Below are positions 13,998-20,420 of a stretch of 21,359 bases of DNA, in pieces. Under the pieces are notes generated by a model, which saw only the letters and a list, made by a program, of their open reading frames with translations, was not told the DNA's origin and did not search any database. Positions within the stretch are counted from its first letter, which is position 1; each line of letters opens with the position of its first letter. Position numbers and translations under genes: made by a program. This stretch comes from an uncultured Dysosmobacter sp. (lineage in GTDB: Bacteria > Bacillota > Clostridia > Oscillospirales > Oscillospiraceae): contig CAKUBJ010000029.1 in the NCBI GenBank assembly GCA_934636905.1, forward strand, positions 1 through 21,359, in the 5' to 3' direction.

Positions 13998-14331
13998 CCG
14001 CTATATCCCCACGGAGGAGGGCGTCTACACCCGGGTGACGGAGGAGGAACCGCCCCGGCAGGCAGACCGCACCGGTTCTGTCCCGCCGCCGGGTGGAGGA
14101 GCCCCTGCCGGCGGGTCTGCCCCTTTGGGAGGCGACGCCCGGAGTGCCCCGCCGCCCCCTTTTTCCGGTGCCGACGGCATTGCCGCCTTTCTGCGGCGGA
14201 CGCTGGATCAGCTTCATCTGGATCGGATTGACACAGGGGATCTCCTGCTTCTGGGGCTGCTGTATTTCCTGTTCCGGGAAAAGGCGGACGAGGAACTGCT
14301 GGCGGCACTGGGGCTTCTGCTGATTCTGTAG
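13990..14331 (+). CDS. Unknown protein with proline-rich middle and hydrophobic C-terminus
   Basis: This 113-residue protein begins MYNRYIPTEEGVYTRV, has a Pro/Gly-rich linker (about 20-60), and ends in a Leu-rich hydrophobic stretch (TGDLLLLGLLYFLFREK, then LLAALGLLLIL) that may bury in a membrane or a protein core. GGGGAGG precedes the ATG, which overlaps the previous gene. I have a recollection of clostridial hypothetical proteins with a matching 'DTGDLL..LLL' end, but no function is known to me. Loss of this downstream gene from the operon seems unlikely given the overlap. Confidence 0.72.
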   Translation: MYNRYIPTEEGVYTRVTEEEPPRQADRTGSVPPPGGGAPAGGSAPLGGDARSAPPPPFSGADGIAAFLRRTLDQLHLDRIDTGDLLLLGLLYFLFREKADEELLAALGLLLIL

Positions 14332-14489
14332 GGCAGCCGGAAGAGTCCGGCTGCTCGCGGCGCGGCTGAAAAGCCTTTCCGCCGCACAGCATTTCCGGTT
14401 TTCTCGGCAGTTTCAGGGCAGCCGGAACGGTTGCTTCTTTTATTATCTATTTTATCGATGATCACCGCGTTATCTTCGGGGTTATGCGT
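14332..14489 (+). other. Hairpin-rich gap after the unknown operon
   Basis: No gene is seen. Hairpins: GCAGCCGGA (14333-14341)/TCCGGCTGC (14346-14354); a two-tier stem at 14357-14385; and GCAGCC/GGTTGC (14418-14434) followed by a T-rich stretch. GGGCAGCCGGAA occurs twice (14331 and 14416). Confidence 0.55.
14418..14445 (+). terminator. Probable terminator of the three-gene operon
   Basis: GCAGCC (14418-14423) pairs with GGTTGC (14429-14434) around a 5-base loop, including one G-T pair, and TTCTTTTATT follows. The stem is short; an earlier hairpin at 14333-14354 lacks a T-run. Confidence 0.5.
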
Positions 14490-14518
14490 TTGCCTTTCAA
14501 AAGAATAGCGCATATACT
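14490..14518 (+). promoter_or_regulatory. Promoter of the yedE-tusA operon
   Basis: TTGCCT (14490-14495) and TATACT (14513-14518) are separated by 17 bases. The predicted start near 14525 falls exactly at the 5' edge of a folded leader. Confidence 0.6.
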
Positions 14519-14521
14519 GAG

Positions 14522-14612
14522 GCTGTACCGTTCTGTCCGGTGCTTTCCGGAGGTTGGCATCATCGATTATCGAGAATCGATATGTCCGGCTCTGCCAACC
14601 GGTGGTACAAGC
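14522..14612 (+). promoter_or_regulatory. Candidate structured RNA leader (riboswitch-like) of yedE
   Basis: The 91-base leader can fold as a three-way junction. P1: 14522-14529 with 14604-14612, 8 bp with one bulged A. P2: TCCGG (14536-14540)/CCGGA (14547-14551) with a 6-base loop. P3: GGTTGGCA (14552-14559)/TGCCAACC (14593-14600), 8 bp perfect, topped by P4: ATCGATT (14562-14568)/AATCGAT (14575-14581) with an asymmetric internal loop. GTCCGG recurs at 14535 and 14584 and could form an alternative pairing with CCGGA. The ribosome binding site AAGGAG (14621) lies just 3' of P1. I do not match it to a known riboswitch class. Confidence 0.5.
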
Positions 14613-14637
14613 TGTGTAACAAGGAGTGGAGAAATTT

Positions 14638-15729
14638 ATGAAAAAAGAAACCGTCATCGTTCTTTCCGCCGGCGCGGCAGTGGGCCTTGCGGCCATTGTG
14701 CTGACGCTGCTGGGGAACCCTGCCAACATGGGCTTCTGCATTGCCTGCTTCCTGCGGGACATCGCCGGCGCCTGCGGGCTTCACAGTGCCGCCAAAGTGC
14801 AGTATGTCCGTCCCGAGATCATCGGTCTGGTGCTGGGTGCCTTTGTCATGTCTCTGGCCTCGAAGGAGTTTCGGGCACGGGCCGGCTCCGCGCCGGCGCT
14901 GCGGTTCGTGCTGGGCGCTTTTGTGATGATCGGCGCACTGGCCTTCCTGGGCTGCCCCCTGCGGATGGTTCTGCGTCTGGGCGGCGGCGACCTCAACGCG
15001 CTGGTGGGACTTATCGGCTTTACCGCCGGTATCTGCGTCGGCATCGTGTTCCTGAAGAAGGGCTTCACGCTGGGACGCTCTCATGAGGTCAGCAAGGGAG
15101 AGGGCAGCGTGCTTCCCGTGGTGATGGCCGTGCTTCTGGTTCTCGTTCTGGCGGTGCCCGCCCTCTTCCGCTTCTCCGAGGAAGGCCCCGGCTCCAAGCA
15201 CGCCGCTTTCTTCGCCGCGCTGGTCATTGCGCTGGTGGTGGGCGCTCTGGCGCAGAAGTCCCGCCTGTGCATGGTGGGCGGCATCCGGGATGCCATTATG
15301 CTGAAGGATCTCCACCTGCTCATCGGCTTTATCGCCATTTTCGTGGTGGTGCTGGCAGGCAACCTCATCAACGGCAGCTTCCATCTGGGCTTCACCATGC
15401 AGCCCATTGCCCACAGTTCTCACCTGTGGAACCTGCTGGGCATGGCACTGGTGGGCTGGGGCTCCGTGCTGCTGGGCGGCTGCCCCCTGCGTCAGCTGAT
15501 TCTGGCGGGCACCGGCAGCGGCGACTCCGCCGTCACCGTTTTCGGCATGATTGTCGGTGCCGCTCTGGCTCACAACTTCGGTCTGGCCGGCAATACCGAC
15601 TCCCTGAACGAGGCCGGTGAACTGGTGGTAGGCGGTATCTCCAATTACGGCAAGGCCGCCGTCATTCTGGGTCTGGTGGTCATGCTGGTGGTAGGGCTTA
15701 CCAATCTGCCCCGGGAGGAAGCCGCATGA
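14638..15729 (+). CDS. yedE: YedE-family putative selenium transporter
   Basis: This 363-residue polytopic membrane protein of the YeeE/YedE family belongs to the subgroup found with yedF and selD. It has about ten hydrophobic helices in two pseudo-repeats. Each repeat carries a cysteine-bearing block: GFCIACFLRDIAG near 31 and GCPLRMV near 105; RLCMVGGIRDAIM near 214 and GCPLRQLILAGTG near 282. In characterised YeeE proteins such cysteines pass thiosulfate across the membrane; here a selenium or sulfur oxyanion is likely, by inference from neighbours. The start at 14638 is preferred over GTG 14626, since AAGGAG (14621-14626) abuts the latter. The gene follows a promoter and structured leader and overlaps the TusA-like gene by four bases. 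Confidence 0.88.
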   Translation: MKKETVIVLSAGAAVGLAAIVLTLLGNPANMGFCIACFLRDIAGACGLHSAAKVQYVRPEIIGLVLGAFVMSLASKEFRARAGSAPALRFVLGAFVMIGALAFLGCPLRMVLRLGGGDLNALVGLIGFTAGICVGIVFLKKGFTLGRSHEVSKGEGSVLPVVMAVLLVLVLAVPALFRFSEEGPGSKHAAFFAALVIALVVGALAQKSRLCMVGGIRDAIMLKDLHLLIGFIAIFVVVLAGNLINGSFHLGFTMQPIAHSSHLWNLLGMALVGWGSVLLGGCPLRQLILAGTGSGDSAVTVFGMIVGAALAHNFGLAGNTDSLNEAGELVVGGISNYGKAAVILGLVVMLVVGLTNLPREEAA

Positions 15730-15929
15730 TTGACGCCAGAGGATTTTCCTGCCCCATGCCGGTGGTCATGGTGCAGAAGGCGCTGAAAAAGGAGGCGCCG
15801 GCGGAACTGGACGTACTGGTGGACAACCAGACCGCCATGGAAAACGTCACCCGTTTTGCTCAGAATCAGGGGTATCAGGTCAGTTCCGCTCCGGAAGGCT
15901 CCGATTTCCGCTTGCATCTGACAAAGTAA
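15726..15929 (+). CDS. TusA/SirA-like sulfur or selenium carrier protein
   Basis: This is a compact 67-residue single-domain TusA-like protein with the signature CPMPVV; Cys9 is the persulfide- or perselenide-carrying residue. The ATG overlaps the yedE stop, indicating translational coupling. YeeE/YedE importers typically work with a TusA-like partner that accepts the imported chalcogen at the inner membrane face. The domain is also found fused in the yedF product of the facing operon, so this locus encodes two TusA domains. A strong terminator follows. Confidence 0.9.
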   Translation: MIDARGFSCPMPVVMVQKALKKEAPAELDVLVDNQTAMENVTRFAQNQGYQVSSAPEGSDFRLHLTK

Positions 15930-15938
15930 AGAAAGATG

Positions 15939-15980
15939 AATGCCCCCGCTGCCGGAAAAGCCGGAAGCGGGGGCATTTTG
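15939..15980 (+). terminator. Terminator after the TusA-like gene
   Basis: A 17-bp stem (15939-15955 with 15961-15977) interrupted by one G-A mismatch has a 5-base loop and a TTTT end. It separates the yedE-tusA pair from the convergent LysR gene. Confidence 0.88.
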
Positions 15981-16034
15981 CGCATAGGATCCTGTTTTGC
16001 AGGTACCGGCGAAAGAGAGACGCCTGCCGCGTGT

Positions 16035-16937
16035 TCACTCCGGCAGGGTGCTCTGACTCACAAAATCCATAAAGGCGGCTTGGACGGCAGTCTGGGACGC
16101 TTTCTTCGGCACCACCATGCAAATCTGCCGCCATACCCCCTGTCCCAGTTCAAAGACCCGCAGGCGGCCGGCGGCGGCATCCTCCTCCATCGCCAGTGAG
16201 GACAGCACCGAAACCCCCATCCCCTGAGATACCGCCCGGCGGATGGCGTCCGGATTTTCCATCCGGGCCAGAATGTGCAGGCGTTCCGGGGCAATGCCCC
16301 GGCTGCGAAGCCATTTCTCCGTTTCCAGCCAGGTGCCGGAGTCCCTTTCCCGAGCCACCACCGGCTCCCGCAGCAGCAGTTCCAGCCCTGCGTCTGCCGG
16401 AAAGTCCCGGAAGCGGGGGCTGTTTTCCGCCGCCAGCACCAGCCGATCCTCCAGAAGGGGAACATAGCGGAAATTCCGCTCGTCCATCCGGTTCCCCACA
16501 AAGCCCACGGCGATTTCGCCCTTTTGCAGCAGCGCGTGAACCCGGGCACTGTCCCCCCGCCGCAGCAGGAACTGGCAGTCCGGCCTCTGCCGGGAAAAAT
16601 CTGCCAGCAGCCGGGGCACCAGAAACTGCGCCGGGACGGTGGAGGCTCCCACCGTCAGAATCGTTCCCGCCGTCTCCGGCAGGGCGTCCTGCAATCGGCG
16701 GCAGCGATCCACAATTTCCCGGACGGTGGGATAAATCCGCTTTCCTTCCTCCGTCAGCACCACTTTGCGTCTGGCGGAGCGGTCAAACAGGGGGGTTCCC
16801 AGCGCTTCCTCCAGCCCGCGGATATGGCTGCTGACGGTGGACTGGCTGAGATAGAGCACGTCTGCCGCCCGGGTGAAGCTGCCGTATTCCGCCGTAACGG
16901 CAAATACCTCCAGCTGCCTGAGATTGATGTCCAGCAT
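16035..16937 (-). CDS. LysR-family transcription regulator in the selenium operon
   Basis: This 300-residue regulator has an N-terminal winged helix-turn-helix (about 4-62; RQLEVFAVTAEYGSFTRAAD and LSQSTVSSHIRGLE) and a periplasmic-binding-protein-like effector domain (about 88-295). It is the last gene of the yedF operon, ten bases after the DUF3343 gene, with GGAGG before its ATG. LysR proteins often control their own operon or a facing one. Here the convergent yedE-tusA pair and the yedF promoter are natural targets. The effector could be a selenium or sulfur metabolite such as selenite or O-acetylserine; that is inference. No typical T-N11-A operator was confirmed. Confidence 0.88.
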   Translation of the reverse strand: MLDINLRQLEVFAVTAEYGSFTRAADVLYLSQSTVSSHIRGLEEALGTPLFDRSARRKVVLTEEGKRIYPTVREIVDRCRRLQDALPETAGTILTVGASTVPAQFLVPRLLADFSRQRPDCQFLLRRGDSARVHALLQKGEIAVGFVGNRMDERNFRYVPLLEDRLVLAAENSPRFRDFPADAGLELLLREPVVARERDSGTWLETEKWLRSRGIAPERLHILARMENPDAIRRAVSQGMGVSVLSSLAMEEDAAAGRLRVFELGQGVWRQICMVVPKKASQTAVQAAFMDFVSQSTLPE

Positions 16938-16947
16938 GGTGCCCTCC

Positions 16948-17184
16948 TCAGACCAACAGTTCCTGCCAGCCCTCATATTCCAGATTCCGGCTGTCTGCCA
17001 GCGCCCGCAGGGCAGGTGCCGCGTCGGTAGGGGCACACCACGCCATGCCGCAGTCCGCCGTCAGTTCCCGGGGCACCGGAATCAGCCGCCCCGGCAGCCC
17101 CTGCTGGCGGCAGAGGGTTTCCATGGCCATGGCCGCCGCCGTGGTGTGGAAGGTAATCACCAGCTTCCGGGTTTTCTCTCTCAT
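16948..17184 (-). CDS. DUF3343 protein, putative Se/S carrier
   Basis: This 78-residue protein of the DUF3343 family has the features VITFHTTAAAMAMET near the start, RLIPVPRELTADCGMAW (33-49) and conserved Cys45. The family is repeatedly found beside yedF, selD and cysteine desulfurase genes, and a role as a small selenium or sulfur carrier has been proposed from that context. Its start overlaps the desulfurase stop (ATGA), so the two are co-translated. Experimental function is not established as far as I know. Confidence 0.85.
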   Translation of the reverse strand: MREKTRKLVITFHTTAAAMAMETLCRQQGLPGRLIPVPRELTADCGMAWCAPTDAAPALRALADSRNLEYEGWQELLV

Positions 17185-18314
17185 TCCACCAACTCCTTTA
17201 CCGCCTGAATGGCCGCGTCAATTTCCGCCTCCGTGTTGAACCAGCCGAAGCTGAACCGCACGGCTCCCTGCTGCTCCGTCCCCAGTGCCCGGTGCATCCG
17301 GGGGGCACAGTGGGCACCGGCCCGGGTGGCAATGCCGTACTCCTGCGCCAGTGCGTCCGCCACCTCGCCGGAATCGTAATCCCGGATGTTCAGCGCCGCC
17401 ACCGCCGTCCGGGGGGCTTCAAAGTCGCCGTAGACCGTCACGCCGGGAATGGCGGACACGCCGTCGTAAAACCGGCGCAGCAGCGTGTCCTCTTTGTCCC
17501 GGATGCGCTCCATGCCGGTTTCCCGGATGTAGTCCAGCGCGGCGGAAAGCCCCGCGATGCCGTGGCCGTTGAGAGTGCCCGCTTCCAGACAGGTGGGCAG
17601 CTGCGGCGGCTGGGTGGGGCTGTAGGTCTGAATCCCGGTTCCCCCCACCTTCCACGGGCGGAGGGTAACCCCCTCTCCCAGACAGATTCCGCCGGTGCCC
17701 TGCGGCCCCATCAGGGACTTATGCCCCGTAAAGCAGAGAATGTCGATGTGCTGCGCCGCCATGTCAATGGGGAGGACGCCTGCCGTCTGGGAGGCGTCCA
17801 CGACAAAGGTCAGCCCATGGGCATGGGCAATGGCCCCCACCCGGCCGATGTCCACGGCATTGCCGGTGAGGTTGGAGGCATGGGTGCAGACAATGGCCTT
17901 CGTTTCCGGCCGAATCAGCTTTTCAAAGTCGTCATAGCAAATTCGCCCCTGCCGGTCTGCCGGCACAAAACTCAGGGATACCCCCCGCTCCGCCTCCATG
18001 CGGTACAGCGGCCGCAGGACGGAGTTGTGCTCCAGATCCGTGGAAATCACATGGTCGCCGGGATTCAGCAGTCCGCAGATGGCCATGTTCAGCGCTTCGG
18101 TGGAGTTGCAGGTGAATGCCGCATGATCTGCCCGAGGGCAGCCGAACAGCGCCGCCAGTTTTTCCCGGGTGCCGTAAATGATCCGGGAGGCGGCAAGGCT
18201 GCCGTTATGGACGCCCCGGGCGCTGTTGCCGAGGGTGGTCATGGCCGCCGTCACCGCGTCAATCACCGCCTGAGGCTTTTGCAGGGTGGTGGCGGCGTTA
18301 TCCAGATAGATCAC
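17181..18314 (-). CDS. Cysteine desulfurase/selenocysteine lyase family enzyme
   Basis: This 377-residue class V aminotransferase-fold PLP enzyme is of the type found in selenium loci (am_tr_V_EGC-like). It opens with IYLDNAATTLQKP. The PLP lysine is Lys199 in FTGHKSLMGPQG, and Asp173 in VVDASQ contacts the PLP ring nitrogen. Cys336 in RAGAHCAPRMH is the catalytic cysteine that would take sulfur or selenium as per(seleno)sulfide. It could deliver selenium to SelD via the DUF3343 or TusA-like carriers. Overlaps of four bases with yedF and with the DUF3343 gene show tight coupling. Preference for cysteine or selenocysteine cannot be read from sequence. Confidence 0.9.
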   Translation of the reverse strand: MIYLDNAATTLQKPQAVIDAVTAAMTTLGNSARGVHNGSLAASRIIYGTREKLAALFGCPRADHAAFTCNSTEALNMAICGLLNPGDHVISTDLEHNSVLRPLYRMEAERGVSLSFVPADRQGRICYDDFEKLIRPETKAIVCTHASNLTGNAVDIGRVGAIAHAHGLTFVVDASQTAGVLPIDMAAQHIDILCFTGHKSLMGPQGTGGICLGEGVTLRPWKVGGTGIQTYSPTQPPQLPTCLEAGTLNGHGIAGLSAALDYIRETGMERIRDKEDTLLRRFYDGVSAIPGVTVYGDFEAPRTAVAALNIRDYDSGEVADALAQEYGIATRAGAHCAPRMHRALGTEQQGAVRFSFGWFNTEAEIDAAIQAVKELVE

Positions 18315-18913
18315 GGCCGGATCATCTTTCCGGCGGCGGCAAGGGTTTCCACGATGGCATACATATTCGTGACGCTGCCCACCGCCAGTGTCTCCTTCAG
18401 CCTGTAGTAATCCAGACAGGTGCCGCAGGTGCGGATCTCCACTCCCTGTGCCTCCATGAACTTCAGATCCTCCAGAGAATCGGAGCCGGCGCAGGTAAGG
18501 TACGCGCCGGTATTATAGAAGAGAATGGTTTTGGGCAGGGTCGGCAGCTGGCTGAGGGCGTAGAGGAACCCCTTCATCAGGGCTTTGCCCAGCGCCTCGT
18601 CCCCGTCCCCCATGCGGTTGGAGCCAATGGCCGCCACCAGATCCCCCCGGGCATCCGGGGCGCAGACCGTCTCCTCCGCCGGCTGCACCGGAGCGGAAAC
18701 CTCCATGGTGACGGAAAACCGGCCTTCCCCCTTCTTTTCCGCCCGGACAGGCAGATGGCAGCTTTCCGCCAGACGGCTGAGGTTCTGCACCGCCGCTTCA
18801 TTGTCCACCAGCACCTCCAGGGTGCCGGGAACTGCCAGTTCCCCCAGCGCCTTTTTGGCCATCACCACCGGAATGGGGCACTGCTTCCCCATGGCATCCA
18901 CAATCACAGACAT
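18311..18913 (-). CDS. yedF: Selenium metabolism protein YedF
   Basis: This 200-residue fusion has an N-terminal TusA domain (1-72; CPIPVV with Cys12), a linker, and a C-terminal DsrE-like domain (about 90-200; LFYNTGAYLT, SLEDLKFM and TCGTCLDYY with Cys163 and Cys166). This architecture defines the seleno_YedF family, strongly associated with selD-containing genomes. It probably carries reduced selenium or sulfur. It is the first gene of the four-gene minus-strand operon and has its own promoter, with AAGGAG upstream of the ATG. Confidence 0.92.
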   Translation of the reverse strand: MSVIVDAMGKQCPIPVVMAKKALGELAVPGTLEVLVDNEAAVQNLSRLAESCHLPVRAEKKGEGRFSVTMEVSAPVQPAEETVCAPDARGDLVAAIGSNRMGDGDEALGKALMKGFLYALSQLPTLPKTILFYNTGAYLTCAGSDSLEDLKFMEAQGVEIRTCGTCLDYYRLKETLAVGSVTNMYAIVETLAAAGKMIRP

Positions 18914-18951
18914 ACAAACACTCCTTTTTTATTGAATTTTTCGATAAATCC

Positions 18952-18980
18952 AGTGTAGCACAGGCAGGCGTGATACGCAA
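18952..18980 (-). promoter_or_regulatory. Promoter of the yedF operon
   Basis: On the minus strand TTGCGT (18975-18980) and TACACT (18952-18957) are spaced by 17 bases. The resulting leader before yedF is short (about 30 bases) and AT-rich, in contrast to the folded leader of yedE. Confidence 0.55.
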
Positions 18981-19008
18981 GGAAAAATAACGGATGCCCG
19001 GAAACGGC

Positions 19009-19036
19009 AAAACCCCCGCCGGAACTCCGGCGGGGG
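19009..19036 (-). terminator. Terminator after selD
   Basis: A perfect 10-bp stem (19013-19022 with 19027-19036) has a 4-base loop and, on the minus strand, ends in TTTT. It separates selD from the yedF operon promoter, so selD is transcribed on its own. Confidence 0.9.
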
Positions 19037-19045
19037 CGATTTCTG

Positions 19046-20086
19046 TCAGACAATCTCAAGGGTGTGATCCGTTTTTTCCAGCACCGTGCCGATGACGGCG
19101 CTGTCCGGGCAGTGCTGCCGCAGAGCCTCCGTCAGCCTGCCGGCATCCGCCATGGGCAGGGCAATCAGCAGCCCGCCGGAGGTCTGGGGATCCGCAATCA
19201 GATCCAGCCGTGCCTGCTGCACGTTCTCCGATACCGACAGCCTCGGCTTCACATAGTCCCGGTTCCGGTAGGCGCCGGCAGGGATGATGCCCATCTCCGC
19301 CAGTTCCAGCGCCCCCGGCAGCAGGGGCAGCCGCCGGCTGTAAATCCGGATGGTGACACCGCTGCCGGCGGCCATCTCGTCGGCGTGGCCCAGCAGTCCG
19401 AAGCCGGTGACGTCCGTGCAGGCGTGGATTTCCGGGCAGGCCAGCATAGCCTCCGCCGCGGCGGCGTTCAGCTGCGCCATGGAGCGGATCAGCCGGTCAT
19501 ACTGCGCCGGCTCCAGCAGATCCGCCTTGGCGGCGGTGGTCAGCACGCCGGTGCCGAGGGGCTTGGTCAGGATCAGCGCGTCGCCGGGTCTGGCCCCCAC
19601 GTTCCGCAGCACCCTGTCCGGGCGGACATAGCCGGTGACGCACAGGCCGTATTTCGGCTCGTTGTCCTGTATGGTGTGACCGCCGGCAATGACGCATCCC
19701 GCCTCCACCGCCTTCCGGTGGCCGCCTTCCAGAATTTTCCGGACGGTTTCCTGAGAAAGGCAGCCGGGGACGCACAGCAGGTTCATGGCCACGGCAGGCC
19801 GTCCCCCCATGGCGTACACGTCACTGAGGGCATTGGCTGCGGCAATCTGGCCGAACCAGAAGGGATCGTCTACAATGGGGGTGAAGAAGTCCACGGTGTG
19901 GATGGCGGCAATCTCGTCGGTGATCCGGTAGACACAGGCATCGTCGCTGGTGTCAAAGCCCACCAGCAGGTTGGGATCCGTGCCGTTGGGAAGATCTTTC
20001 AGAATATTCGATAGGACACCCGGCCCTAATTTTGCCGCTCAACCCGCTGCCGGGGTCAGCTGCGTCAGACGCGGCTCCTTGTCCAT
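19046..20086 (-). CDS. selD: Selenophosphate synthase, selenocysteine-containing
   Basis: This 346-residue enzyme makes selenophosphate from selenide and ATP, the selenium donor for selenocysteine and selenouridine synthesis. The true start is 20086 (MDKEPRLTQLTPAAG), with AAGGAGGG seven bases upstream. Codon 16 is UGA (20041-20039), exactly at the catalytic Cys/Sec position of SelD (G-U-A-A-K). The conserved frame continues without a break through LVGFDTSDDACVYRI, the metal-binding block TVDFFTPIVDD and GGHTIQD, to the C-terminal ADPQTSGGLL. A SECIS-like hairpin follows the UGA. Without readthrough the frame opens only at about codon 42. It has its own promoter and terminator. The protein requires selA, selB and selC, not in this window. 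Confidence 0.93.
20012..20028 (-). promoter_or_regulatory. Bacterial SECIS-like hairpin of selD
   Basis: Ten bases after the UGA, UAGGG (20028-20024) pairs with UCCUA (20016-20012), closing with a G-U pair around the loop CCGGGUG. Distance from the UGA and a loop carrying GGGU agree with bacterial SECIS elements recognised by SelB. The stem is short. Confidence 0.6.
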
Positions 20087-20118
20087 TGCAATCCCTCCTT
20101 TCCGAATCATCTGTCTGA

Positions 20119-20147
20119 ATTATACCATGTCCCGGGAAATTTGACAA
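20119..20147 (-). promoter_or_regulatory. selD promoter
   Basis: On the minus strand TTGTCA (20142-20147) and a perfect TATAAT (20119-20124) are spaced by 17 bases. The start lies about 27 bases before the selD ATG. Confidence 0.75.
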
Positions 20148-20331
20148 TGACGCCGCCGGGAAAATAAGAAAACCGGAAGCGCAGCAGGAACCGGCCGCCG
20201 GTTTGATCGGCACCGGAACGGCAGGGCGGTTCCTGAACGGGGAAGAAGAAAGAAATCCGTCGGAAATGGTAAAATTACGATAAAAGCGCGAAAATCGTCG
20301 AACGATTATAAGAAAATTAACGAACGTTTTA
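20148..20331. other. selD-spo0A intergenic region with stem-loop
   Basis: No gene is seen. CAGGAACCG (20185-20193) pairs perfectly with CGGTTCCTG (20227-20235) around a 33-base interior that has further GC pairing (CCGG repeats). It lies upstream of both divergent promoters. From about 20255 onward the sequence becomes markedly AT-rich towards spo0A. Confidence 0.5.
20293..20307. promoter_or_regulatory. Palindrome upstream of the spo0A promoter
   Basis: AATCGT-CGA-ACGATT is a perfect inverted repeat with a 3-base centre. It includes CGTCGAA, one base from the Spo0A box core TGTCGAA, and lies 25 bases upstream of the -35 box. Autoregulation by Spo0A is possible. Confidence 0.4.
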
Positions 20332-20360
20332 TTGAAAAAAGTGTTAGAATGTGCTATTTT
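20332..20360 (+). promoter_or_regulatory. spo0A promoter (sigma-A type)
   Basis: TTGAAA (20332-20337) and TATTTT (20355-20360) have a 17-base spacer. No convincing sigma-H motif (AGGA...GAAT) was found in the same stretch. The leader is about 55 bases. Confidence 0.6.
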
Positions 20361-20420
20361 ATATAAAGCGCAGCGGCTGCCAGCGAAACCGTCGCAAAAC
20401 ATGGAAAAGGGAAGTGTGTT

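Noticed and set aside
14522..14612. Identification of the yedE leader as a purine, TPP, SAM, cobalamin or fluoride riboswitch
   Set aside because: None of the conserved sequence boxes of these classes was found; only the junction topology is shared with some of them.
19046..19963. Shorter SelD starting inside the conserved domain
   Set aside because: The start would follow the catalytic residue and has no ribosome binding site; the UGA-containing frame from 20086 has both.
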